DNA from: Rhizoctonia solani
Taxonomy: Eukaryota; Basidiomycota; Agaricomycetes; Cantharellales; Ceratobasidiaceae
NCBI RefSeq assembly: GCF_016906535.1
Contig: NC_057373.1
Location: 2,542,001 to 2,606,000, forward strand
DNA: 64,000 bases
Direction: 5' to 3'
The notes beneath the pieces were generated by a model that was given only the letters and a program-made list of their open reading frames with translations, searched no databases and was not told the origin of the DNA. Every line of letters starts with the position of its first letter. The first letter of the stretch is position 1. The position numbers and the translations under genes were made by a program. Below are positions 24,403 through 36,429 of the stretch, piece after piece.

Positions 24403-26841
24403 TCATTTAGCCGGCGGTGGTGCCTCCGCAGGTGGATCCCAATGTGCCCATCCGACCTCACCCATCAAGTAGCGGCTGACCATAATCTTCTCAAACGTCG
24501 GACGCTTAGTTACGTCTATAGAAAGACACGCCTTGACAAGCTCTAGAGCATCGCCTAACCTGCCTCCACCATCCGGTTCCTCACAAGCGACTTCCTGCCC
24601 GTGTCCGCACCGTTCGAGCAAGGATTCTAGTGCCTTGGTACCGGGTTCGAGGCCTTCCTGCGCTTCTTGTGCTGACGCAAACGGACACTCGCCTACGAGG
24701 AGTACGTACGCGACCACTCCAAAGGCCCAGACGTCCTGAGGAGGCCCGGTGTACCTCTCGCCGCGCAAAATTTCAGGCCCGGCATAGTCAAGGCTGGAAT
24801 GATGATGTTTAAAGCCGAGGGCTTCGAGTCTAATTAATAGGCACTCACGTTCCGCTAAACGTATCCCATCCACCCCTTCTGACCACACCCGAGCTTCCAA
24901 AGTCTATCAACCAACATCTACCACCTGGTCCGAGTACTGAATGAAGCGAAATGAGATCCGAAACGTTCATCGTTCATCAAGATCACGTACCGACGTTCTC
25001 GTCCTTGATATCTCGATGGCATATGCCTTTACTATGCAAGAACGCGAGTGCATCTGCCATCTGCCCAAGGTAACCTCTAATTAAAAATCCAGGCAATCCC
25101 TGCGGATACATTTCGACCAGGTCGAATAAGTCATTGGGTGGTGTATCTCTAGAGTCGATTCCGGGAAACTCTTGGCCATCTATTTTTGGGAAGGATGAAG
25201 ATGAAGTGGGGAGCAGAAGGTAATAGAAATGTCCATCCTCCCAAAAGTCTAGTAGGGGACATATGCTAGGGTGACCTTTAACAACTTGACCCTCAACCCA
25301 TTCCCAGGGTATTGATTGGAAGTCGTGGCTATACATACGAGGGGAATGGCCGCCTGGGGAGACGCCATCTTTAATCGACTTGGATTCGTGTCGTGCTGAA
25401 GTGGTCTGGAACCGTGATGGGTCCCAGGGCCTCTTGTGGGGAAGTTTGAATGAGGTATTTGATAGTGCGTTCATCACATAGATTTCGATGGGAATGGTGC
25501 CATGGATAGGATGCTTCTTCCAACAATCGGACAAGATACGAGACTTGATGATTTGTTTGATAATGACATTGGGCTAGGAGGCACCGTTAAGCCATTTGGC
25601 GCACAGATAAATTAGGAATCTCACCCCAAGACTGCCGTCGATCTTAAACTCTCTGGCGCGCTTGACCATACCATAAGCTCCACGGCCTGCTTCTCCGAGG
25701 ATCATAAAGTTGTCAATTGATCGCCCGCCTATATAATGATTGTGTCCATCAGAGCCAGGACTAGGTGGGGCAGTGGCGGCTGTACTGGCGATACTGATGA
25801 ATGAAGTTGTAGAGGCGAGCCTCGATAACCGCGGAGCAAGCGGAGGAGGGACGGGCGAAGGGTCCGGAGGGGGAGAGGGCATGCGAGCTACGGGAATCTG
25901 CCGGCCAGAAACGACTGATACCCTTCTGGATTGGTTCGAGCGAGATCTGGTCACTCGAGGCGAGTTGAGGCGGGCGGCGGCTAGCTGTGGCGAGCTGAGA
26001 GCACCGGGGAGATTTGCGTATGAGGACGAGGGTGAGAGATTGGGAGAGCGAACTCTAGGTGAATGAAAGGGCGAGAATTCAGCCGGGGTTGATGCCCCAG
26101 AGTATGAGAAGCCACGTTGAAGACCGGCCGAGCGGGGGCCCGCAGGGGGAGATGGGCCATTGAGTAAACCATTCAAACTGAGACCGAGAACTGCAGCTTG
26201 AGGTGGTGTCCTGACAAACATCGACGAGGAACGCTGCGGGAGTCGTGGGGCTTCGGGTGTGGGGGTATAACAACTAAATTGGTTTGTGATTCAGTCGGAA
26301 GGCCGTTCTTCTGAGTAGCAGGCGGGGTAGGATGCTCAGATTCGTCTCGAATCTCTGGGATAACTGGTGCTTTCTTTTCTTCTTCCTCCTCGTCATCATC
26401 ATCGCTCTCGTTGCCCCATTTCCAGTCAAATCCCCGCCCTATCCCTGTGATCCCATAGCTGTTTCCCACACTGCTCGCTCGCGATAGCCGTGTTGGATGC
26501 ACAGCGATCACAACGTCCTCATCCTGGTCGCTGTCCGATGACTTGGTTTCAACCTCTAGCTGGCTATCCATTGAACGCTTGAGTGCGTTGTGCTCGTCGA
26601 GGTTATTGGCGATGTCCTTGAGGGAGAAGCTGCTGAGACAGGGTGGAGCCGAGTGAGAGGTTCGAAGCGGTAGACGACCCCCAATGCGTGCGGGAGATGA
26701 CGAAGGCAGGGGACTGGTGAGCTGAAAGTCGAGGTTGGTAGACATCACGCGGGCTGATTTGTCCTTGCCGTGTTTGGGCTCGGCCAGCGATGCGTCGACG
26801 TCAGACTCGAGCAGATACACTCCAGAGTCGATGGTGCTCAT
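24403..26841 (-). CDS. Serine/threonine kinase, PASK/Psk-like CAMK group
   Basis: Exons complement(24403..24793, 24849..24936, 24991..25573, 25625..26233, 26272..26841); 746 residues. The first ~365 residues are Ser/Pro-rich and acidic (a run of Asp/Glu near residue 170), without a visible PAS domain. The kinase domain follows: ILGEAGRGAYGMVKRA (glycine loop), VIIKQI (VAIK lysine), CHRDIKDENV (catalytic loop), WLIDFGSSG (DFG) and LDYAGPEILRG..DVWAFGVVAYVLLVGECPF, closest to fungal Psk1/Psk2-type kinases that control sugar flux and translation. About 100 residues are inserted between the glycine-loop lobe and the hinge. The first intron is only 38 (or 41) nt. ATG 26841 is preferred because a TATA box lies 65 bp upstream; an in-frame ATG at 26979 exists. 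Confidence 0.88.
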
Positions 26842-27280
26842 CGAGGTGGAGTACGGAATGTCAAAGTGTGTGAGGAATTCGAACCCGGATGATCGGCGCT
26901 TAGGCTTTATACAATCCCCACCTTTGGACCTTGGCACTCGGCAGTTCCATCGCCCTTTTGTATCACCTTGGGCCCTCAAGGAATCTTGTCTCTATGATTT
27001 CCCTCCCACCCGCTCTTTCTTGGGGCGTGCGATCCATCAGCCTCGAGGCACACCCGGCATTGGGCGGCACCCTGCCGCTCAAATATCAATTGTCCTATCC
27101 TAGAACTCCAAGATGACGAAAGGAGATCATCCGTGGCCACCCCTTACTGGAACACCGCTCCGCTGTATATACCAAATGAAATCCGATTATTTACAGACTA
27201 TGCTACGTACACAAACTTGCTACACCTAGTACAAATCCTTGAATAATCAAGCACGCTCAGCCAAGCCCTCTTTGCCCTGC
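26842..27280. other. Intergenic between two minus-strand genes
   Basis: Contains the 3' flank of the amidotransferase gene and the kinase promoter; nothing else recognised. Confidence 0.5.
26906..26911 (-). promoter_or_regulatory. TATA-like box for the kinase gene
   Basis: TATAAA on the minus strand, 65 bp before the chosen start at 26841. It lies inside the longer alternative ORF, which argues for the shorter start. Confidence 0.4.
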
Positions 27281-28986
27281 CTACAACCCTGACGTCGGCT
27301 CGTTGGGCGGAGTATCATCATGTTCATTCGTTACTTGGCCTCGGCTTAACAAGCCCTTGGTGGCTGCAAAATCACCGAGTCTTTTGTTCTCTGCGGATGC
27401 TGGAACGTAGAACTCATCGATAATAGGTATTTGGAGAATATTCATCTGTGACACTCGACGTCAGTGGGCAGATTCCTATTTCAGTTTTGCCATAATGGTA
27501 ATTTACCTTGGGGGTAATTACTGCGCACCAACTGCGTTAGGCTGCGCTTAGTTTCAGCAGTACTTTTAGCTCACCTATTATCGTATTTGAGGGAATCTCC
27601 ATCCAATCAGCTTTTTCAAAAGTAAGCGGCTCGCTCGCAATTAAAAACATATTCTCGCGTTTATCAGACTTGGTCATGCGGTAATGTCCGCCGGGCGCGT
27701 ACTCGTGAAACGTCGTTCCGGAACTAAACCACTGCCATACGAATTCACGTCAAATCCAAACTAGGCTTGGGATAGGTTCCTTTTGAAACATACCAGTGAA
27801 GCCGCTTCATCCGTTCTTGAAGATACGTAACGTGTGGCGACTGTTCAACAACGCCAAGAGATTAAAACTCGAATGCCGTCTGCCGAACGGAATACACTCA
27901 CCGACCGACTTGCCGTCTGTGATACAGAAGTTCATCAATGATGGCTGGTTGTGCGTGTAGAGTGGGATCAATCTCTATCAAATAAAAAATCATAAAATCA
28001 TACTTCAGTAATCTTGGCTTCCTTGGCCCATTGGTTTAGTCGCGCAATGCAAGACAGCATTGCCTTTTTCAATACATTAGGTGTAAATGATTTGGCTTTA
28101 GGGTTTGGTAACTAAATGCGTCTTAAGTTGCCTATTAGGTAATTTGATCGCTCCAACACTTACAAACGACAAAAACAGTGCAAAAGCCCATTCTGAATCG
28201 GTGTTTCCTTGGGGGACAGCGAACAGCTCGTCGGATAAGGACGCTTGAAGCTTCCGTTTGATCAGGTGAAAGTCGGCAATACTCCCGTTGTGCATCCACT
28301 GGTTAGGGTTTGGTTTTTCGGGGCCAGTTCGGAGAGTGAGTAAATACATACCATGAGTTTGCCATGGCTCCATGGATGACAGTTGTCCAATGATAGCGAG
28401 CCGGCGGTTGTTGCTCTGACATGCGCACTGCATAACAGAATTTAAGCTACGAGAGTTGGCGGGAGGAACAGATTGACTTGCAATACAAGAGGCGATTTGA
28501 TCTTGACAGCTAGCCGCGTAAGGTTTGCCTGGAAGTCGTGAGTCTCGTACCCTAGCGTAATCGGTTGGGACAAGCCCACTGACGTTATTCCAAGCCTGCA
28601 AAACCGTAAACCACGAGCCTGGGTCTCACGGAGAATGTATACTCACAGGGGTCACAGAATTGAATATGCATGGCTCGCCCTGTGTGGACGAGGGCTCCTC
28701 AGGTTGCTCCAGTTCTTGTGAATCGTACCAGCCTGGGCACACGTCATTTGAATCCTTATCCCATGCACATATATGCCTACCTACGCCGAACCCGTCTCCA
28801 TTAATGGGCCTACGCCTATCCAAACGCAGTCTGCTGTCGAATGCTTGGTTAATGATGGAATGACATGGTCTGGTAAGCAACTAGATATTGATCATGCATG
28901 AGTGTCTATTGGCCAAATGGAGGAACTACACTCGCATGTGAAAGTTCGATCGCGTCGGTTCCCTTGTAGATGAGTAAACGACACAT
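27281..28986 (-). CDS. Class II glutamine amidotransferase, Dug3-like
   Basis: Thirteen exons: complement(27281..27445, 27507..27520, 27575..27731, 27794..27840, 27902..27944, 28004..28111, 28164..28298, 28352..28427, 28482..28528, 28584..28595, 28647..28732, 28781..28880, 28930..28986); 348 residues. Cys2, exposed after Met removal (MCRLLIYKG), is the Ntn nucleophile. Other family blocks are LLTRPCHSIINQAFDSR, NGDGFGVGWY, SPLVFAHVRA, WMHNGSIADF, VPQGNTDSEW and GGHYRMTKSDK. Dug3 works with Dug2 in glutathione degradation. Two exons are 12 and 14 nt, and the intron 28428-28481 has a GC donor (GCAAGT), needed to obtain SPLVFAHVRA. All junctions were resolved by family resemblance. Confidence 0.92.
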
Positions 28987-29314
28987 CACAGAGTGCTGGG
29001 AGGAATAATGAAAGTGTGCAAGCAGGCGCCTTATTTATACGTAGACAGTGGGTCCTTGACTGGGCGTACGCAAACTGGCAAGCAATTGTCAAGCATGATG
29101 TCGTGATCGCGTGTTCAGTTCGGTAATACCTAAGCGCCGGCCCCGCACCTCGCTCGACCGAGCGACCCGAAGAAAAGGATTTTCCCGAATACCGGTTCAC
29201 ATATAGTAACTGAAAGATTATATGTTTAGATTGCAATGGTTTCGAATAAAGACAAGCAACGACAGGTATCGCTCGGAGAAAATACAAGTACACGTATGTT
29301 TAGCCCCTGATAGT
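28987..29314. other. Intergenic
   Basis: Promoter of the amidotransferase gene and 3' flank of SSU72; no other signal. Confidence 0.5.
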
Positions 29315-30285
29315 TTAGTAAAAACAAACAGCGTGAAGTAAGGAATGTGGGTGGCGTTCCTGCTGGGTGGCGAGGATTCTGGTCATGTCTTGATCGAGGT
29401 CGTCAGACCCTTCAATCTGTGCCAAGTGAGGTTATTTGAGGAACTATTAGTGAGACCAAGGAAACGTACTGCAGCCGCCAGATCTTGAATCGCAAGACCA
29501 GCTTTCAAAGCCTCTTCGTGGTTGTCTTTAATTTCGACATTGATAACGTGTACGGGCCGGTTCGACTCGCCGCCCCGGCTAAGCAGGTCTGATTTTAAAG
29601 TTAGGCTCCGTTACAGCCTTACCAGCCTTTAAACTCACCTTCACACACTGCGTCAAAACACCTTTCTTCGCATGTTATGACCACGTCTGCCTGTGTCCTG
29701 TTGTCCTGCCATCGCTCTGGTGCCCTCTTTATTTTACGGTTTCGGTCTAACATTTTCAATAGTCCATTGGCTTCGTACCTTAATAGCCGTTAGTCAAGCA
29801 TAAATCACTGTTGTTGAGTCCCACTCACAACCGGCGATCCTGATTATGCAAATCGTTCCACATGTCATCGTACGGCGTTCCAAAAGCATAAATATTTGGA
29901 CGGTCAGCTGTTGGGCCTGGGAGTCGCACGGCTGAACCAGTGCCTGAGGAGATAACACGGAACCCGGCCCGAGCGAGAACGTTGTGAGCCTCCATGGATC
30001 GGTTCTACTTGTTGACGAGTCGTTAGAATAAATTTGTGGCGGAGGAATGGGTAGTATGATACACACCTGATTCGACGCACATACTACGCAAAAGAGGGGG
30101 CGGTTACGTGTGCGATATAGAGCTTGACCATATGATTGAAGAAGGGGGTTTGGACTTTGGAGGCGGGGCGGCAAGAAGGTTGGAGTTGAATTCTGGCTGT
30201 ATGGAGGATCGGTCGGTCCTACAGCATTCCCTCGAGCTAGCCTCGGGTCGATGCCCCTTGCACGTAGTCTAGGATCTTGGGACAT
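29315..30285 (-). CDS. SSU72: Ssu72, RNA polymerase II CTD phosphatase
   Basis: Exons complement(29315..29416, 29470..29588, 29639..29778, 29829..30004, 30067..30285); 251 residues. The CX5R phosphatase loop is CASNQNRS, split by the first intron between CASNQ and NRS. Further Ssu72 blocks: [74 protein letters not shown] and [19 protein letters not shown]. It dephosphorylates Ser5/Ser7 of the Pol II CTD within the polyadenylation factor. The ~60-residue N-terminal extension before the catalytic core ([16 protein letters not shown], Pro-rich) is longer than in yeast; an in-frame ATG at 30360 would lengthen it further. Confidence 0.94.
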
Positions 30286-30808
30286 GAGATTGAGGCGGAG
30301 ATGGGCGGGCGGGCTGTTGAAGCTCGCGTGCAGGTGAGACGGATATAAGTACCGGGGCACTTATCTAGGGGAGATAAGACACGGCAAAATCAGTGAGAAA
30401 ATCAGATCGATATCCGGAAATATCAAGGCATTCAAACGTTTCCCTCAGCAGTATCCATCACTGTCTCCATCTCGACCACAGCACCGAGAGTTGCTCCCAG
30501 CAAGCGCGCACAATGTACGGAGCCAGGGAGAAGCGCGGGTCGCCACAGATTCCACTCTGAAGTCATCTCTGGGACAAACTACATATAGTAGATAATGCCA
30601 GAATTTGAACATACCTATCCAACAGGGAAGTCCTGGGAACAAGTCTGGGGGTGGTTGAGAATCTAAGCCAAATGTTAAATCCTTGCGCCAATTGCAAGTT
30701 TGGGCAATCACACGTGACCCACCATGATCGTAGCCTAGACCCGGGTCACCCCGGAACTTGCAATAGCTAAAACATCCGCCCGTGTTCCCTTGGCTGGGCC
30801 TTTTGCTC
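30286..30808. promoter_or_regulatory. Divergent promoter region, SSU72 / SWD1
   Basis: 523 bp between head-to-head starts. A 134-codon ORF on the minus strand (30445-30849) overlaps the SWD1 first exon and is regarded as chance. Confidence 0.5.
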
Positions 30809-32502
30809 ATGAACGCCGCACTCCTTGGTACGTACTCTGCGTATTTCACGTAAAATATCTAACAGTCTCTAGATCCGTTTGGACAGGACTATCCAGAGTC
30901 TGTAGAGAATACGCTCGATGAATACGCAGTGTGCGCACGGTTCAATAGGACCGGGCGCTTCATTGCTGCAGGGAGGCCAGATGGAAAGACTAGCATATGG
31001 GACTTAGAAACGAAAGGAGTTGTTCAGGTTTTTACTGGACACGTAAAAACAATAACAAGTGTCAGGTACGCCGTACCTTGCGATTCTAACAGCACGCCTT
31101 CAATGACAACTTATCCGAAAGCTGGTCGCGAAATTCACGTTACCTCTTGACGTCTTCTAAAGACTGGAACTGCATAATATGGGACATGTCAAACGGGGAA
31201 CGTTGCTCGACTGTCCGATTTGACGCGCCAGTCCTGCAGGCTTCGTTTCATCCTCGAAATAGGTGAGATACACCATGTCGGCACGTTGTGTGATATCTGA
31301 GGGTTTGGGCTGTAGTAAAGTGTTATTGGTCACATTACAGACACAACAAACGATCCTTGTGGATCTCCGAAAAGCAACCCGAAGCCGGACAGAGCTAATG
31401 GATTCTCAAGCACAACAGCCAGAAAGGTAAGAAGCAGAGATACATACTCATGGCCAAGACTGAATATACGTGTAGAATGAAAACAGTCACCGCAGTGTTT
31501 TCACCAGATGGAAAGATTATCCAAGTAGGAACATCCACTGGCGTGCTTGCAACCTTCAATACGAGGACCAAATCTATGCTCAGTTGTACAAAGGTATCCA
31601 ATGGTAACAGTAGCATCAAACATATTGCGTGCGATAACAGTGGAAGGTAGCGTTAAAATCCATGTGTCCAGTTTTTTCTATTAACACTTACACACCAGAT
31701 ACCTGATAGTAAATTCCAATGACAGAATTGTTCGAGTTCTCGAGATAACATCCCAAACCTACGATCTTGAGCTATTGCACATGTTCTCTGACCCTATTAG
31801 CAAAACACCTTGGAACGGTATATGCTTTTCCGGCGATGGGGAGTACGTTGTAGCTGGTTGGTATTGAATCTTTGATGTGCGAACGGTTGTCCAACTGGAG
31901 ATTATAGGGGCTGGCCACAAGTCGGGTCATCATGTTTACATATGGGATCGCTCTTCAGGTGCTTTAGTCAAGATTTTGGAAGGCCCTACCGAGCCACTAG
32001 TTGACGCTGACGTGAGTAAACCGAGTACAGGAAAATCTACTGACGTGTACTGACTCATCCTAGTGGCATCCTTTCCGCCCGATTATGTCTTCGGTGGCAT
32101 CTTCAGGCTTGATCCATATATGGAAAACCACCTACTCGGAAAACTGGAGTGCTTTTGCTCCCGGTTTTGAAGAGTTGGAAGAGAACGTTGAATACCAGGA
32201 GCATGAAGACGAGTTCGATGTGGTGCGTTTTATTCTGAAACTTTTGCCAGCCTCGGCTTACATAGATGTAGGAGGACGAAGTTGATGCTTTACGTCGTAA
32301 GAAGATGGAAGAAGATTTTGAAGTTGACGTCGAGACAGTTGATCCCATTATTGTTGGGAAACAGGCAGGTGAAGCGCAATCATCGGGTCAAGACGAGGAT
32401 GATCACTGGATAGCCCTCGAACCAGATGACGATGTTGTTCTTGATTATGTACCAGTGCTGGACGTCCTGGAAAGAGAAAGTGAGGAGGAAGATGATACTT
32501 AG
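30809..32502 (+). CDS. SWD1: Swd1/RBBP5, COMPASS WD40 subunit
   Basis: Exons 30809..30827 (19 nt), 30873..31065, 31122..31262, 31316..31426, 31476..31646, 31699..31856, 31908..32011, 32064..32222, 32272..32502; 428 residues. The N-terminus MNAALLDPFGQDYPESVENTL and blocks GRPDGKTSIWDLETKGV, LLTSSKDWNCIIWDM, VLLVTLQTQQTILVDLRK, AVFSPDGKIIQVGTSTG, GAGHKSGHHVYIWDR, WHPFRPIMSSVASSGLIHIW follow the RBBP5/Swd1 propeller order. The last exon is the acidic tail (DDDVVLDYVPVLDV..EEEDDT) that in RBBP5 contacts Ash2/Bre2. Swd1 is a core subunit of the histone H3K4 methyltransferase complex. Confidence 0.94.
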
Positions 32503-32620
32503 TATCGCTAGTTTGTGTGGGGTTCTGATGGGGTGTAAGATGCTTGTGCTTTTTTTTAATCGATTATTTGGACATTCAGTACGTTACGTGGCTATTCAAT
32601 TATTATGTTGGTTACAAAGT

Positions 32621-34205
32621 TTACGGAGCCGGCACCTCCACCGTGCGACCTTCCTTTGAGCTCAGCATGGCTAACTCGATCATTTGAATCACAGCTGCAG
32701 ACTGCTCAAATTTCACTTGAAGATCAGCTCCGGAGGCAATCGCGCCAGCCAAATTCTCGAACAGGCTTTGGTAGGACCCCTTCTCGGATGTTACACTGCG
32801 TGCATACAGGTCTTAGTTTCGGTCGCGGTACAATATCATAGCGCATATACTTACGTGGTGGATTCAATAGTACCGTTATCATTGACGAAGTCCAATATAC
32901 CAGCGATAGTCTCATCCTCACGACCAAATTGCGCATCGAGTACCGCTACTTTCCGTGCTTTCAATTGATCTTCTTGCGGGTCGAGGCCTCGTTTTTCATA
33001 GGATCCTTTAGACCCCCGGACACTGAAGCGAAGCTGAGACTTCTTCACAGATAACGATGAAGCAGCAACGGTCGCACGAATTGGATACGGCTTAGTATCA
33101 TAATAGAAATGGATCAAGAACTGAGGCAACGGCCGGTCAATCTTTTTGCATCAATTCAATAATCGAATGTGTCAGTGCATACCGTATCATCGATAGCTGG
33201 TCCTCCGAATCCGCGCAAGTTCTGAATGGATGCTGTCAGGCGATTTGGGCGACCAAAAAGCTGGAGGACCTGATCGATTAGATGAGGGCCTAAGGGTAGT
33301 ATCAGTCGTTGTCTACTGTGTAATTCTTTTCTTGTGTCTGACCTAAGTCAAACGTATGGCCCGCTCCTGGACCGGCTGCTTCGCGCCAGAATGCAGTTGT
33401 ACGAGGCGAAGGGCGGTAACGATCGAAGCTTTCACCTTTGTGTTAGTGCATGTATAAGCTCTAACATTTCCCTAAACACACCGTGATTCAAATTCAACAA
33501 GGTCTCCGAGCTGCATAGTTCAAGTTGGATTTCGGTCTATCAGTAGCCCTCGGGTCTGTAATCGGGCTGCTTACCTTCCCTTCGCTAACCAACTTCTTCA
33601 AGGTCAAAAAGTCTGAATCCCATCGCCTGTTCTGGAATGCGCTTAGGATTATACCTTGGGACTTAGCTAGAGAATCCAACTCCTTTGCTTCAGCATAAGT
33701 TGGGGTAACGGGTTTTTCCAAGAGAACTGAAAGTATAGTAAATATCATGCACTTATAATAGAGTGAATATTTTGAATATTTACCGTGCTTCTTGGCTTGT
33801 ATAGCTGCCTTGGCAAATGGATAGTGAGTCTCGTTGGGCGTAGTGATAATGACCTGATCAATATATACAACGATGTTCAGAGTCAGGAAAATTGTATATA
33901 ATTCAGAGCTCACGAGTTGCAACTCGGGGTCAGCCAAGAACTCCTCAATGGTGTTAATTACACGAATGGCTGGAATATTGAATTTGGCTCCAATCGTTCC
34001 GCCACTCTTCTTCTGCTCGTCTGTTGCTTTGCGCTCAAGAACGGAGTATACCTCAAACAGATTAGGCAAGGCCAGTAAGAAAGGAACCTGGAATAATGAA
34101 TCTTATGACTTTCAGCTCAACATGCCTTTAAAAATAATGTCTCACATGAAAGGTAATAGCACTGGAGCCGACGCCAATAACACCAGTCCTAATCGGTTGC
34201 ACCAT
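32621..34205 (-). CDS. Gfo/Idh/MocA-type NAD(P)-dependent oxidoreductase
   Basis: Exons complement(32621..32795, 32855..33141, 33183..33289, 33343..33428, 33482..33510, 33575..33726, 33784..33853, 33914..34087, 34146..34205); 379 residues. The Rossmann fold opens RTGVIGVGSSAITFH; VIITTPNETHYPFAKAAIQA and VLLEKPVTPTYAEAKEL (the EKP motif) complete the nucleotide-binding domain. SAFQNRRWDSDFLTLKKLVSEG and GAGHTFDLGPHLIDQVLQLFGRP belong to the C-terminal alpha/beta domain. The substrate (sugar, inositol or other) cannot be told. It converges with SWD1, with only 118 bp between the stops. Confidence 0.92.
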
Positions 34206-34486
34206 ACTTATCGGCGAGGGCCAGAGTGGAGTATACTCTTCTATCCGGTAGTCCCTTTTGTAGCTGGTATCCACTTCACGCACGTAATGTATTGCTAAGG
34301 CGAATACGAAGAAATGTGGGGAGAGCGAGTTGAGGATCGCTTGGGGGGATAAACCTCCACCCCGGCACACCGGAGTGAAAGTTCCACAAGAATGCACGTG
34401 ATTTACGCTAGCTCGCTAACGCCATAATACCTAATAGAGGAATAGGAGTAAAGAAACATTATATACATGCTTGCATTCCTAGCCCA

Positions 34487-36130
34487 TTAGAAAGTAGCTC
34501 CAGTTAAAGCGAATTGTTGTACACTTTTTGCCACATAATATTCCTCTTCCCAAAGCCGCTCTATCATATCGAGTACACGTAGCCACTCTACGGGATCACT
34601 GGCTTCGCTGTCTGTTACCTGAGACCGTATAAAGGATATCTTAGTCTTGCTTCGTTCGACTACAGTTTTGCAGAGGTCGATCACTGATTGTCGAACTTTC
34701 AATTCGTTCTCTTCAGAAACATTATCCACCAAGCCCATAATCGAGTCCTCCCAAAGCTGTAGCTCATGGTTCGAATCATTCTCAGGGTTGATCGAGACAT
34801 GAAGTAAACGTAGAGCAGTGATTACTCGGTACGATGGTCGTGCCTCTCCGCCTTGTACGTGAAAGGTCCAATCACTATGCGTGTTGGTCAAAGTATGACT
34901 ACAATATATAAAGTACACTCACCCCCAATAGTTCCGATCTCTCAATAATTCTTGCTTTAATTGGGAGTTTTTCGCACCTTCAAATTGCTCTTCTAAATCT
35001 GGGTCGATAACGATCTCACCATCGGTTATATGCGCACCCTGTAGGCCAAGGGGCAACACGAACCCATATTCGGAGAACAGGAACGCGTTGGAGTGGCCTC
35101 CGTAACGTAAGTAAACTTGGTCGCCATTCTTCATTGGACCTAGTGTTGAAAATGCCATTCCTATATTTCGTTGAGATGTGGCAAATCATGGTACCATGTC
35201 AAGCTCTCACCGTCGCCGAGTGCGAACTCGTCTTGCGTTATTGACAATGAATCGATGGGCGTGTGATTGGCAAAGTCAAGGATAGGGCACATTGTGACAT
35301 TATCACTTGGTTGGGGAAAGCCAAGTTCATGGTATAGACAGCGCGTGTTGACTTTAGCAGCGAGTTAGCTTGGTTGGGGTGAGTGTATCAGCGCATATAC
35401 TCACCGTTTAACCATGCCCACACGTAGTCTTCAAACAAATAATTTGAATCCTCCATCTCTTCCTTCCCCGATAATGACAGGCCAGGAAAATGCTCCTACA
35501 TGAATGTCAAGTCGGGCTCAACTAAGAGTTATGTGCAACAAACCATTGTCCGTAGCGCCAAGTTCCAATCATCCTTCAACCGTTTCTCAACACTCAACAG
35601 CATGTTTTCCACAGAGCGGGGTACCATTTTTATGAAAGCTAGTCTCAGACCTGAATTCTGCATAATGGCCAACGGGTGATCAGCAAAGTATGTCGGAAGG
35701 GTACTGATATATGCATCAAAGCTACCGTCTTCAATACCACGCTTGACACGATATAAATGTAACGAGAGTAACTGGATTGAGGTAAGGCGAGGAGGATCAA
35801 TCGTTGATATGGGAATAAATTGAGGTAAAATGGGCTCTGGGTATTGGGCGCTCAGCGTCCTGGCATTCATAAGAAATTGACTTGGCACCGAGATGACTGT
35901 TTCTAGAGCCTACAGAACGACTTAGTAGCCAATAGCTGCAGGACAAGTACCTTACAGCAAGATCTTGGGTAGCAAACAATCCTCGACCGGCCCCTATAAT
36001 ACTTTTGGTATAATAAAGAAAGAAGAAGAAGAGCATGCATCTTACCAGCTACATAACGGGGCTCTACTCTGACAATAGAATTCTCTTCGGAATTGATCAA
36101 TTTCTCGAGTCGCAACCATGGGGGATCCAT
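34487..36130 (-). CDS. SET-domain protein lysine methyltransferase (Rubisco LSMT/SETD6-like)
   Basis: Exons complement(34487..34874, 34923..35160, 35211..35351, 35405..35495, 35544..35909, 35956..35993, 36046..36130); 448 residues. The SET domain opens at VEPRYVAGAGRGLFATQDL (SAM-binding GxG), continues through a long helical insert, and has the catalytic ILDFANHTP motif and the aromatic LRYGGHSNAFLFSEYGFVLP segment. The helical C-terminus (LLHVSIN..ERLWEEEYYVAKSVQQF) matches the Rubisco LSMT substrate-binding domain. Such enzymes modify non-histone proteins, for example ribosomal proteins or elongation factors in fungi. The N-terminus MDPPW is short; an additional 5' exon cannot be ruled out. 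Confidence 0.88.
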
Positions 36131-36429
36131 TACCCCGAAGAACTAAAGAATAGGTTATGTCAGATTCAACGCAAGATAGTATAGTTATGTATCTTCTAGT
36201 AGGGTCTATGTTATCAGTCTAATTAGTTCGTCAAGCTATCAACCGATGTATGTGTCGTGTCGATCCGACTGATCGCAAGAGTACGAACCCAAGCATAATT
36301 TAGGCACGGTGGCGATGCTCGGTCCAAACACACGTACATAAGTCATAGTTCTGGCGAGTCCCACCGCATCGACCATAAAAGGCGCCGACATGCTTGTGGC
36401 TGTCGTCGACCGCAGCAATTTTGTTCTAT

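Noticed and set aside
30445..30849. 134-codon minus-strand ORF
   Set aside because: Overlaps the SWD1 start in the SSU72/SWD1 promoter; no domain.
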